A DNA stretch of 64,000 nt. It comes from Micropterix aruncella. Taxonomy: Eukaryota > Arthropoda > Insecta > Lepidoptera > Micropterigidae. Positions 34,386 to 45,460 of the stretch are shown one piece after another. Position 1 is the stretch's first letter; every line of letters begins with the position of its first letter. The position numbers and the translations under genes are program-made. Under the pieces are notes generated by a model. The model made no database searches and was not told where the DNA came from. It saw only the letters and a program-made list of their open reading frames with translations. Location of the stretch: contig OX155980.1 of NCBI GenBank assembly GCA_944548615.1, positions 35,303,991 to 35,367,990 on the forward strand, written 5' to 3'.

Positions 34386-35127
34386 GAGCATTTTAATAAA
34401 AGCTTGTCTTTTAAAATCTGTTTTACTATTAAGTTATATTTGTATTTGAAAAAATAAAATCATGGGTCTTGGCCTTGACCTTGAATATATTCCCCAATTT
34501 AGTAAGATATTAAACCATTGCAAAGTATCGATACTAGATAGTATACCGTGGTAATGCCACTATATTACATATTATTTAAAATCTTGGTTTTACTCGTATT
34601 ACTCTTTCTAGCTGACGGCATGTCTACCATGAAGATTTGTTGTCATCTATACAATGTTTACCAATATTAACAAACTTGTATGTTACGAAAGGTGATCTTG
34701 GTAGTATTTCTTATTTTTAGAAATCGTCTCTGCCACGTTGTGTAATAGATAGATAGCAATTTTTATATAAATAAAAATTATAACAGAGGCACGAATTATT
34801 AAGTTACAAAATAATTACTATAACACTCTTACTTATTACGCGACTGCTGGCGTGTGCTACAGTTTATACAGTTTTTACAGTCATCACCAATCAGTAACGG
34901 CTTGATATTGCGGTAATTAACCGCCCCACTTTTGGGTTATTATTCAAAAAGCAGGTGAAAATCGTTGGTTTCATTACATTTCTTAATAACGATTACTGGT
35001 TACAATATACCAGAAAACTTTTTTACGTAATAGACCCATTTATAACCCATTTTGTATGAAGAATCGTAGGAACAATTTGACGCAACACGTACGCTTTGTG
35101 GGTTTCGTTTTTTTTTGTTTTTTTTTT
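34386..35127. other. No recognised feature
   Basis: AT-rich; only a small AATTTTTATATAAATAAAAATT hairpin near 34760. Confidence 0.35.
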
Positions 35128-35407
35128 AAGCTTTTGCATAGCTTTTATCGCGGGCCTAGGCCAGCGCGGCGACCGAATGAAGAAATTTCTTAAATTATTA
35201 TTCCGAATCACGCTTAAATTATTATTCCGAATCATTTGCTTCCGCAGCCGCAAATGATTCGGAATAATTTCAACGTTTTCCGATAGAGCGCAGTTATTTG
35301 ATATCAGAAAAAATAAAATAAATAAAATAAATAAGTAAATATAATTGCATAAGGTGTAAAAAATGCTATGCAATAGCTTTACCGCGGCAGTCCCCGAGTG
35401 CCACACG
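35128..35407 (-). mobile_element. Family B element, copy 2 (internal deletion)
   Basis: Both ends are present in reverse orientation: AAGCTTTTGCATAGCTTTTA at 35128 and GCTATGCAATAGCTTTACCG before CGGCAGTCCCCGAGTGCCAC at 35388-35403. About 320 bp of the middle are missing, with CTTAAATTATTATTCCGAAT duplicated at the join. One half of the internal hairpin remains. The 127-codon frame across it (starting MWHSGTAAV) is a by-product of the repeat; a similar frame occurs in copy 4. Confidence 0.8.
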
Positions 35408-35585
35408 TATTTTTTTTGTACTTGAACGTACCTACGTGATACATTTTGTTGCCTGCGGGTGATAATATAGCGGACGTATTACGTACGTTCGTATAGGTAG
35501 GGCGGTTAAAAATCTACGAGGTTAGTCCAGAAAGTAAAGAACGTTTTGGCATAATAGACAAAAACGAAAGATGATGTGTAAAATC

Positions 35586-35879
35586 TAAGGGGCTCTCTAG
35601 ACGATCAAGCTGGGAGGGGATCGTAAACCGCAGGGAATATTCTTTTTTCTTTTTACATTTACCAAAAATGACTAATTTTGTAGTTTTATACCAGGGAGTC
35701 ACGTCATTCATCAATCAATTACACCTAATTAACGGGACTCCCCGTTATAAACTACAAAATTAGGCTTTTTCGGTAAATATTACAAAAAAATATTTGCATA
35801 TTTCCTGCGGTTTACGATCCTTGCCCAGCTCGTGACGCAAGCATGCTTGATCGTCTAGAGAGCCCCTAATGATGATGTA
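35586..35879. mobile_element. Harbinger-like foldback MITE with TAA duplication
   Basis: A 288-bp element (35589-35876) is bounded by TAA on each side. It begins GGGGCTCTCTAGACGATCAA and ends with its complement. Pairing continues through GATCGTAAACCGCAGG and ACTAATTTTGTAGTTTATA-type arms to a centre with ACCAGGGAGTC/GGGACTCCC. GGG-type ends with a 3-bp TWA target duplication fit PIF/Harbinger. A direct GATGATGT(GT)AAAATC word flanks both sides. Non-coding. Confidence 0.7.
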
Positions 35880-37258
35880 AAATCATATTATTCTAATTAC
35901 CGTAATAAGATCTTCTCAAGAGGAGTTTAGATATGTTTTTACTCTGCAGTATATCTTCCACGCGGCTGGATTTATAATTTTACTCGGTCACCCATAATTC
36001 GATAAGGCTGCCTAACATTGACGATCTGACGGGAACCAGGATTCATCGCCGCTATGTACTTTATTTTTCCTGTGTGGACGCATAAATAAATGGAAAAAAA
36101 TCTTACACACGCCGTTCTCTATTATTGAGTTGAGAAGGTGAGAGCTCCATTGTCCCACTAAATCGATATGTCGAAAGGTCATAAACAATAAACGTATCGT
36201 ATCAAACATGGCGATCACGTGGCGATCCCCTACGGATCCCCAATTAAGCAACTTAAATGAAATGCTTTCTCTTTCGGCGCTTTAGCTAAATATAGCGTAG
36301 ATTGTCGTCAATAGTTTGATTGTATTAAAACTTGACCCACCGTCAATTTTAAGTCACGCGTTGGCTACAGACGGTCAGCAATAGTGACCAAACAAGAACA
36401 CAGTTTCATAAAGACGCTACGCCATGCTTAATAATGTATGAAGCTTAATGGCGCAAAACCAACGCCTGAATATCAAATGACATGATAATATTGTTATCAA
36501 AAGCCGAACCAAATTTGCGTTTCTGGCAGTAAGTAAGTAGTATACAGTTTTTTTTGTTGAGCTGTTTTAATATTATTTTGATACACTTGGATTACTTTTA
36601 AAATCTTATGTTGATTATCTGTCAGTCTCTCAAAATGTTATTATGATTGAATGTTATTGTTTAATTTTTACCGGTTGCTGTAATTAAAAATATAATAGGT
36701 AAAGAAGCACAATGAGTAATCTGTGGTTATAAACATGTAATTGAAATTCTACGCCCTATGGGCAAACTGTATCGACCCATTTTGACCCGAAACATATGTA
36801 CTTTTAACATACAGTTATGCAATAGAGATCAATGCATGTTTGCAGAGCAGTCTGACTGCAGAAACGCTAAAAGACATTAGCTGTCTTTCTAGATTGTAGC
36901 CGTATCCTAATCGATTGTATAACGCGTCATTATAGACCATTATGTAAGTATGTACTGTCTGGAACTATCCGCTGCATTTCAACGTATAGGTAGCAGCACA
37001 TAAGATACTACAGGATTTTCTGGGCAAATATGACATTTTACCCTGCAGTGGCATCATTATTACTGTCATTTCCACATTACAATGCGGTGGAATCCATCCC
37101 AATTTTTTTTAAACAACGTTACTGTTTTAATATTACAGGTAGCAGTGATACGTGTAATCGAAAATTTAAGGATACATGCCTTTCTTACGTAAACATGATG
37201 TGAAAAACAGATTTAAGAGGGCAACACAATTAGGCCATATCTGTTTCACCGTTACGAC
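35880..37258. other. No recognised gene
   Basis: AT-rich. The small repeat CCCTGCAGTGGCATCAT (37041) matches 30247. Nothing else named. Confidence 0.35.
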
Positions 37259-37264
37259 ATGAAA

Positions 37265-37309
37265 ACATATTTTTTTCTCAGTGTATTCGGCCGAAAGAGG
37301 CCGAATACA
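37265..37309. repeat. Palindrome of two head-to-head MITE ends
   Basis: ATTTTTTTCTCAGTGTATTC, GGCC, GAAAGA, GGCC, then GAATACACTGAGAAAAATAT. The outer part is the family C end (ACTGAGAAAAATATAACG) in both orientations, so two element ends meet around GTATTCGGCC. Confidence 0.75.
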
Positions 37310-37645
37310 CTGAGAAAAATATAACGTTGTGATAAAATTAACGGAATTGCATATTCAATTCTGTCGATCTAATGCAATAACAAGACACGCACACATGTTA
37401 CAGGCACACATACATTAAACACTTCATACTAGAGTTGGTTTTCAGATATTGTCGCATGATAATAAATCCGCCAATTGTGAAATTTCACAATAAAGAGTAG
37501 AAACAAACAATCTTTTTGACAATTCGGCCGAATACTGAATAGTTGAATTTATGCCGAATATTCGATAGGTCCAACGTTGGACGACCGACGCATTTCTTTA
37601 CGAAAATAAAAACTGTAAGTACAATATATTAAAAAGAACTGTTTT
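37310..37645. other. No recognised gene
   Basis: The sequence right of the palindrome begins ATAACGTTGTG like family C but does not follow the family further. AT-rich otherwise. Confidence 0.3.
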
Positions 37646-38241
37646 AAGCTATTGCATAGCTTTTATCGCGGGCCTGCCAGTGCGACGACCGAATGAAGAA
37701 ATTTCTTAACGAAAAATAATGATTTTAAACTGATAATTACGTCTAAACGAGTACTGCTTACGATTCGAAAAAAATATATGTTAAACAAAAACATTTTCCT
37801 AATATTCTTAGCTTTGAATCTTTTAGATTTTGTTTATATTACATAGTGTAATTAATTTGTGAAATTAGGTCTGACCGAACACAAAAACGACTACTACGCA
37901 AATACTATCTGGCCTATTATTATGAAACCTGCACTATTTTAAAGATAATTTAATTATCTATCTTTCTATCTACGATTTTTTTCGAATAATCCGTTTTTTT
38001 TTGCTTTATCGAATAAATAATTCGTGCGCGGCGCTCTATCGGAATACTTTTAAATTATTCCGAATCATTTGCTACCGCAGCCGCAAATGATTCGGAATAA
38101 TTTCAACGTTTTCCGATAGAGCGCAGTTATCTGATATCAGAAAAAAATTAAATTAATAAAATAAATAAATAATTATAATTGCATAAGTTGTTAAAAATGC
38201 TATGCAATAGCTTTACTGCGGCAGTCCCCGAGTGCCACACG
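37646..38241 (-). mobile_element. Family B element, copy 3 (full length)
   Basis: Reverse orientation, from AAGCTATTGCATAGCTTTTA to GCTATGCAATAGCTTTACTG and CAGTCCCCGAGTGCCAC. The internal hairpin is at 38031-38124. It shares all blocks of copies 1 and 4, including TTCGAATCGTAAGCAGTACTC in reverse and AATTACACTATGTAATATAAA in reverse. Confidence 0.85.
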
Positions 38242-38325
38242 TAATTTTTTTTCATTGAACCATCAAACATGAGGTTTCTCTCCAATCACCTGCTCGTTTT
38301 TTTAACCTATAAACAAAATGTAGGA

Positions 38326-38411
38326 TACGAGATGGCATCATTCTCTATCGCTTTGCAATTGAAAATCGAATAGAAATTACGAACGCGATAGAGATAAGAT
38401 GTTATCTCGTA
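38326..38411. repeat. Small foldback between two family B copies
   Basis: TACGAGATGGCATCATTCTC, TATCGC is mirrored by GCGATAGAGATAAGATGTTA, TCTCGTA. The arms are about 26 bp with a 33-bp loop. Confidence 0.7.
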
Positions 38412-38969
38412 TACGTTATTTCTATTGATTCAAAAATTATACCCGGCCCTTGTTTGACACATCGCAAGCCCGCTTGCGCTTCCACAACTACGCTAGTATT
38501 TCATTTTCGGGTTTCCGATCTCGAGAATTCCTGGGAAAAACGTCAATCCCGATTTCGGGAAATTTTAGACAGGAATTTCCAAAATTTGGAAGATGGGCGA
38601 ACAATAATTTGCGCTTTGCGCGTGTATCACTTGCTTTGTTATTACAAATTTTCTTTTGTTATTCGATATTGTGTTAGATCAAATTAGGATTTCTAACGTT
38701 ATGTTTATAATAATAATTTCCACTGCGAAGTTTCCGAATATTTCCGATGGACTATCGAAATAAGCAGATCGGTAAAGGCATTTTCAGGCTGTATTCAAGT
38801 ATTCATTGGCATTTTACGTTAATAATATAATTCACTAAAATAAATTATCTGAATATAACTTCACATTCTCGATTCACTTCAAGTAAACGCGAAAACTAAC
38901 AGCACTTTTACGGTGACGCGCGCATCAGCCATACACACTTCGAAACTATCAAAAATAAAAAATAAAATA

Positions 38970-39569
38970 CGTGTGGCACTCGGGAACTGCCGCGGTAAAG
39001 CTATTGCATAGCATTTTTTACAACTTATGCAATTATAATTATTTATTTATTTTATTTATTTTATTTTTTCTGATATCAGATAACTGCGCTCTATCGGAAA
39101 ACGTTGAAATTATTCCGAATCATTTGCGGCTGCGGAAGCAAATGATTCGGAATAATAATTTAAACGTCTTCCGATAGAGCGCCGCGCACGAATTTTTTAT
39201 TCGATAAAGCAAAAAAAAACGGATTATTCGAAAAAATTCGTAGATTAAAAGATAGATAATTAAATTATCTTTAAAATGGTGCAGGTTTCACAATAATACG
39301 CCAGATAGTATTTGCGTAGTAGTCGTTTTTGTGTTCGGTTAGACCTAATTTCACAAATTAATTACACTATGTAATATAAACAAAATCTAAAATATTCAAA
39401 GCTGAGAATATTAGGAAAATGTTCTTGTTTAACATTTATTTTTTTCGAATCGTAAGCAGTGCTGGTTTAGACGTAATTATCAGTTTAAAATCATTAATTT
39501 TCGTTAAGAAATGTCTTCATTCGGTCGCCGCGCTGGCCTAGGCCCGCGATAAAAGCTATGCAATAGCTT
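38970..39569 (+). mobile_element. Family B element, copy 4 (full length)
   Basis: Same orientation as copy 1. It starts CGTGTGGCACTCGGGAACTG and ends GGCCCGCGATAAAAGCTATG, CAATAGCTT. The hairpin is at 39086-39182. Only 728 bp separate it from the inverted copy 3, so the pair could form a very long stem in RNA or DNA. Confidence 0.85.
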
Positions 39570-41838
39570 AAAAATATATACTGTATGCCTCAAGATTACA
39601 TTATTATTATTATTTTTACTCAACTCCAAAATTTGGAATCATGATGGCCACGTCGAATTTCGGATGAAATTCGCCATTCCTTTTAAGGCCGGCGGCATAC
39701 GTACATTTTTTTTAAAATTGTCGATTCCTGGAAATTCTCGGGAATAATGCAATTTTCTCTTTGTCCAGGGATCGAAAAACGCGGGAATCGGGAAACCCTA
39801 GCTTAAATTAATAGAATATTATTATACATATTGTCTACAGTCACATTTAACTTCATCAAAATGCCAATTTTTGTACTTAGATACATTATGAAGTACTTGG
39901 AGTGCAGATATGTTGGGGAAGTGGTTTTTAAAAGCATATAACACGACCGAATAGTTTAGCAAAATATTCGGCTCTTCGACCGGAATTTTGGTCAAGCATT
40001 TGGTATTTAGTGTTTGGTCAAATCGCCATTCGACGCAATACTACATCATATTATTATCTATCTGCACTTTCTGAATATCCGCAATCGGCTTAGTAATACT
40101 ATATAATTATTTATTTTTTGTTATGCTGTGTAAATTTTTATTTTGTTATGCTGTGTTTCTCTCCTTGTATTTTTTTTTAATAATTAAAGGGATTTAGAGG
40201 TAGTTGTAAAGCCTCCAGGACTAGGGGCCCTAAGTTGTGGACTTCCCTGCCTGCCGTTGCCCTTAAGGCGTTGCTATTTGCTATTTCTATCTTACGGCGT
40301 TGATATTGCATTCAAACTCCTATGCAGAGAAGATGTCATAAGTCATTATACCTGCCCGAGTGTTGTAAAGAAGGCTACTACCTCCGTCCGCTATCGTTGA
40401 CTAATAAACAGATCATTATCTATCATTAAGACCTATTTTGTTGCATTTGTAGTATTTAAACAGATTTAAAAGCCATAATGTAGGAGGTAGGTGTCGATGA
40501 ACCACGGCAAATACAACTAACAAACACTCCTATGTCATGTTTTCTTGGACGTCGGAAAAAATAGTTTTCCTTTGACAAGTAATTTTTTTGACGAGCAAGA
40601 AAACTAATAACTGCATGTTACTCTTTAGTTGACACTGCAGGCTACACCAGTCGAAAACTAAGTCTATATCCTGTTGGAGATCGACAAATCTTGAACAAGA
40701 GGCAGTGCCCTAATAACAAAAGAGGATAAATCCCAGCCGCTTATATCTCCACAAAAACACAATACGGAAAATAATATCTAACCCAAGATATTCTGCCTAG
40801 GTCGAAGGTGTGAGAACCGTTAGTTTTATTTATTTAATTGATTTTTGTGTCTTCTAAAATTGTGTCATCGAATAATATCTTTCGATTTAAAATTCTTTCA
40901 CTTTACAGAACCATGATTTAATACCGATATTAGAATATTTAAGCGCCTTATTTATATTGTATATTACCAACGATGTAATTTACAGACAGTGGTATTATCT
41001 ATATATGTAGATATATATGTACGCATGCGTGTTTGCATATGCCGCCCGCAGTAATTCATTTTCTGATAAATCTCCTATGAATTTTTAACCTCGCGGTATA
41101 AGAATACTTAAACATGATAAATATTCCGTAATATTGATTTATGAATGCGATAACTATTAAATATACAATTCGGCGCAGTCGAGGCGATACATTCTTTACG
41201 GTGAAAACATAACTCTTTAAATTCGTTGGACGGTTTCGTTCTAGATTTTTCCTCTGCTATACTTACGAAGTAAGTTAAATTTTAGGCTACCGAGAAACAG
41301 TTTTCGATTGAAGGTTTTGTTTCAGTTTCGGCCAGTTTTGGCCAAAATAATTATTTTAGGCTAAGTTTCGGTTTCAGCCATAAAATTTGTCGAAATTTCG
41401 GCCTCGGTTGAACCTGCCGAAAGAACTGCCAAAATATATGCTGATTGGTCCAGCAGTCCATATCGCCGCTTCAGAAAACTATTAAGGTTCAAGTTGCATG
41501 AGATTTAAAATTTTCACTAACCCTATTAAATTTATTTTTAATGCTCATATAATAATTACTAATTATTATCTTATTCTTAATCGTATAAGTATTCTTTGAT
41601 GTTAAGTATGTATATTAATAGATTGCTTTTATTAGGACAATTAGATAATATAAATTAAGATACCTATTATGATGCTAAGATTTATTTTATGTTGTCTTGA
41701 AATATCGATAGGTAACTAATTATTATTATGCTCATAGTTTTGCCAATCAAATCTGCACTTTTCTATCCTTCTGTATTCGATGCTTTCTTTGCTTAAGTAT
41801 GTAGGTACCTATAATCCAGAATAAACGAGTATTTTATA
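39570..41838. other. No recognised gene
   Basis: At 39640-39800 sequence containing ATTCCTGGAAATTCTCGGGA and GGGAATCGGGAAACCCTAG resembles, inverted, 38505-38590, so a small repeat flanks copy 4 on both sides. At 40190-40260 GTTGTAAAGCCTCCAGGACT and CTTCCCTGCCTGCCG look LINE-3'UTR-like. At 41300-41420 TTTCGGCC words repeat. No exons were seen. Confidence 0.35.
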
Positions 41839-42045
41839 TATAAGATAAAAAACGAATTTCCCGCGTGAATTGTGTAGCATCCGACGTTTCGGCGACGTTG
41901 CAGCCGCCGTTGTTCAGTCTACCCTGGACAACGGCGGCTGCAATGTCGCCGAAACATCGGCTGCCACAAAATTCATGCTTTAAATTCGTTTTTTTATCTT
42001 ATTTATAATATCAAATAACCGCGATAGTCTCTGATTACATAAACA
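41839..42045. mobile_element. Foldback family A, copy 3
   Basis: Arms of about 75 bp run from ATAAGATAAAAAACGAATTT through ATCCGACGTTTCGGCGACGT, TGCAGCCGCCGTTGT. They mirror as ACAACGGCGGCTGCAATGTC and GCCGAAACATCGG around CAGTCTACCCTG. The shared tail ATAATATCAAATAACCGCGA follows to about 42045. Confidence 0.8.
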
Positions 42046-42379
42046 AGTATATGGTTATGATATATTTTGCTTGTTTTATGGTAATATTGCCAATATAATT
42101 TCTTCTCATTTCCGCTAAACAAGCCTGGAATCTAGAATCAATATGAAAAATATTCACCTGACTTTAGAACTACGGTAAGTATACGTGTTTTATTTATCTT
42201 GGTTTTAGTTTAGTACAACTCGACCAACACAACTCAAACTAACTAAATTGAAAATTTGGCTGCAGATTTCTTAAGAACGCTTTTACAATAGTTTTCGACC
42301 GTTTGTTTATAAATAAAATAAGGAAAGTAGGTATTACTTTATCCTTGCATAAGTTGCGTATTGTTTTCTTCCTTGTATT

Positions 42380-42720
42380 TACATGTTTTTTTAAAGACAG
42401 CATGGCTTGGAATAATAGGCTGGTTACGGGCAAGGCGGTTTGCACAGCTGTTGCGCGCGGTTCAGCACGGGCCGCCCATAAATCTCTGCGTTGTCTGATT
42501 TGTAGCGCCTGAGATGAAAAAGTGTAAATAATGAGTGGCCTGCTGGTGGGCGTGACAATGACCAACAACGACGTGCCGAGGTGACAGATCCTCTGCTCGC
42601 TAAAATCGCCCCATCATTTTCGTATGTCGAGCGTAGAACGCACGGCGCCGCAATGTGCTTGGCATAACCTGCTGTCAGAGGAAGCCATGCAACGAGCTAC
42701 AATGCAATCTTATATTGTAC
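42380..42720. promoter_or_regulatory. GC-elevated island, candidate regulatory
   Basis: Unique-looking DNA with an E-box CAGCTG at 42445-42450, CCCATAAATC, and GAGGTGACAG. Overlapping open frames on both strands (69 and 109 codons) have no domains. No repeat match. Confidence 0.25.
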
Positions 42721-44659
42721 GCATACACTATACGCATTTGGTACGATTTGATAACTGGAAAATACTTTTAAAAGTGTGCTAATTGTAAAAATATATGCAA
42801 TGTTTTCTTCTTCAAGTTTATTGTCATCATTTTTGTCGTAAGAGATTATTTTGAATAAAAAAGTAATGTTTTAAGCAAATGTAAGAATATATGCTGGCTG
42901 TATTATAATAATAATATAACGAATAAATATAATTCCCTCTCCAAACATCACCAATGACATCAGAATAAAAAAAACACTTTGATCAATTACCGAATACAAA
43001 CAAACCAAGAATGCCTGTATTTTAATAAAATTATAATTGATAATATGATAATTTACTTATGTGTATGTATTTGTATAAGGCCATTGACGACCATTTCTAT
43101 TTCTGTATTTTTCTGTGGAAAAGGTCTGTATTTCAGTCCTTTGATTTCGCTAGAAAGGAATGACAGATCCGCCCCCCGCTGAGGTTTACACATCCACCGA
43201 GCCCTTTTTTTACCATCCACTACTGTCATTATGATGACATCCTTTTTTGCCCCTTAAGATATGAAATTTACATTGGCACAGCGGTTCTTCAACTGCGGGA
43301 GAGTATTACACTACAATATATAGGTACTTATGACCTATACTTATGAGGTTATACTTATGAGGCTATACTTATGACCCACTTTGCCGGTCGAGATCTCGGC
43401 TACAGTAACACAGTCATCGATATATTGGCATATGGGATCATATATCGATGAACACACTATCACCCCAGACTCCTGGGGGTTTTAGCTTAATTTGATTTTA
43501 TCTTTTATTTTTTATTTTCCATTGCAAATACACAGCGTAATAAATGTAGTTTAGTTTAGTTTTGGGCAAGGCCAAGGACATTTGCATTATATTAATATTC
43601 GGTATTATTTAGGTAATAAATGTTACGGAAGACAGCTCTCTATATAGATACATTTAGAAAATAAGAAGATAAAAATAGGTTAGTTTTATATTACATCAAA
43701 AATGAAAATGGGCAATTTTGTATGAAAGGTGTACTCAGGGTAACAACTAGGGACTTATAGCAAACAATTTTGCTTTTGTAAAGAAGGAATAATATAAAAA
43801 ATCAACTCATTAATCCATGTCATTTTGGAATTACACACATCGGAAATTTTGTATATATGGATGATTTTGTGAAGTCATTTAATCTGGTTAAATAGAGTTT
43901 ATTGTGTAACTAGGGTTTATTTAAGGTCATTTTTTTTTAATCAACGGTTGAACTTAGTTCACAATCGTAAAGCAAAAACCAATCAAGTCCATCATCACAG
44001 CCAGACACTAAAAACAAAATAAAGTGATTAAAAATATGAAAACAGGAAACACTCAGAGCACCCCCAACTTAAAGCGAAGGAATGACAACGGCCCAGGCCA
44101 AAATCTTACCTGACACCCGTAAACTGATCATCTATCTCTATCTGACTTATTGGCTGTTTCTTTTTAATCCATAAATATATTTACCGCTTTATTTTCAGGA
44201 TAAGATAAAAGTACCTACTCACTCGGTGATATGTTTTTTTTTCTTTTATTAATAGTTGATATTGATATAGGTTTAAAGGTTGTGGTATTTTCTATATATG
44301 TTATCTACATAAATAATATAAACAACTTTATTGTTTAAATAGAACGAAGGTAATGAGATATTTTATTAAAAAAGTGTAGTTATTAAATAAAATATTTCGC
44401 AATTTCAACACTCTATAATTTTTTTCAGCCACTTAATTCAGCTTTGCTTCTGTGGAATGGAATGTTACTCTTGTAGTAAGCTTTCGATTGGTATATGTGG
44501 GTAACGACAAACTTTGCATGTCGGTAAGAAATTACCCATTGTCCTTTTACATGGAAAATGTAATAAGTATATTATATAAGTATGTAGAAAAAAAATACTT
44601 TAAAGTTTAATCAAGTTTTCATAATAATTATTTAATTTTAAACGGTTTAGCCACTTTCT
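42721..44659. other. No recognised gene
   Basis: AT-rich. Short items: TATACTTATGAGGTTA repeated three times at 43330-43375, and a TCATCGATATA/TATATCGATGA hairpin at 43424-43460. A CAG/GTAAGA-type donor word on the minus strand near 44108 has no ORF to support it. Confidence 0.35.
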
Positions 44660-45030
44660 AACGAGATTTACTTCTACCGAGGCTAAATATATCGATCGCG
44701 GTAAATATACAGTTGTAGGTTTAAATATTATTGAATAGGGTGAGTAATTGTTGTTTACACATCGGGGTACATGAAATAGAAAAGGCGGCGCGTTGTTCTC
44801 ACAAGAATTCGCACTGGTGTGTTTTTAACACGATACGGCGTCTAAAGTTTTCCATGAATTACGTAATGAAGGAATGTCAGGTACGAAATGATACGCCAAA
44901 CTTCCAGTGATGTCACGTCATAGTGATTCAGACGTTTGTCGTATTTTTCAAGTTGTCAAAAATTCGTAGTTGTCAAGAAGTCATCATACGCCAGATATTT
45001 GGTAAATCGCATTTGAATTTGTCCTACCTT
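44660..45030. repeat. Dispersed repeat E, copy 2
   Basis: Diverged partner of 118-505 with the same block order: GATCGCGGTAAATAT, TTGTTTACAC, GTACATGAAATAGAA, TTCGCAXTGGT, CATAGTGATTC, AAGAAGTCATC, CAGATATTTGGTAA. It lacks the 30-bp duplication of copy 1. Confidence 0.6.
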
Positions 45031-45085
45031 TACATTATAATATGTCGTATATATAATAAGACACTCCTCACCTATGCATTGTAAA

Positions 45086-45105
45086 CACGGAGCAGCTGCT
45101 CCGTG
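45086..45105. repeat. Perfect 20-bp palindrome
   Basis: CACGGAGCAGCTGCTCCGTG reads the same on both strands. An 18-bp version (ACGGAGCAGCTGCTCCGT) occurs again at 45443-45460. The two flank foldback copy A4. Confidence 0.9.
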
Positions 45106-45152
45106 ATTGTAAATGTATTTTATTGCAAGCGAGAAGGAGAAGAAAGGCTTAC

Positions 45153-45331
45153 ATAAGATAAAATACGAATTTACTGCGTGAATTTTGTAGCACCCGACGT
45201 TTCAGCGACGTTGCAGCTACCGTTTTCCAGGGTAGACTAGGGTAGTCTACCCTGGACAACGGCGGCTGCAACGTCGCCGAGACGTCGGGTGCTACAAAAT
45301 TCACGCGGTAAATTCGTTTTTTATCTTATTT
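45153..45331. mobile_element. Foldback family A, copy 4
   Basis: The best copy. Arms of about 85 bp run from ATAAGATAAAATACGAATTT to its complement, with AGCACCCGACGTTTCAGCGA mirrored by TCGCCGAGACGTCGGGTGCT. The inner CAGGGTAGACT / AGTCTACCCTG meet at AGGGT. The tail TATAATGTCAAATAATCGCG follows. Confidence 0.85.
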
Positions 45332-45442
45332 ATAATGTCAAATAATCGCGATGGTCTCCGATTTTATATCAAGGCTTACATATTCTTCAAAAGAACTAAA
45401 TAATTAAGAAGCTCATGCTTTTTAAATCATTTAGAGGGAACT

Positions 45443-45460
45443 ACGGAGCAGCTGCTCCGT
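45443..45460. repeat. Perfect 18-bp palindrome, second copy
   Basis: ACGGAGCAGCTGCTCCGT, identical in its core to 45086-45105 and about 340 bp away. It contains an E-box CAGCTG at the centre. Confidence 0.9.

Noticed and set aside
35023..35406. 127-codon minus-strand frame starting MWHSGTAAVKLLHS
   Set aside because: It lies inside family B copy 2, and a similar frame occurs in copy 4; explained by the repeat, with no domain.
44090..44160. Minus-strand CAG/GTAAGA donor-like word
   Set aside because: No open frame or GC rise upstream on that strand; such words are frequent by chance.
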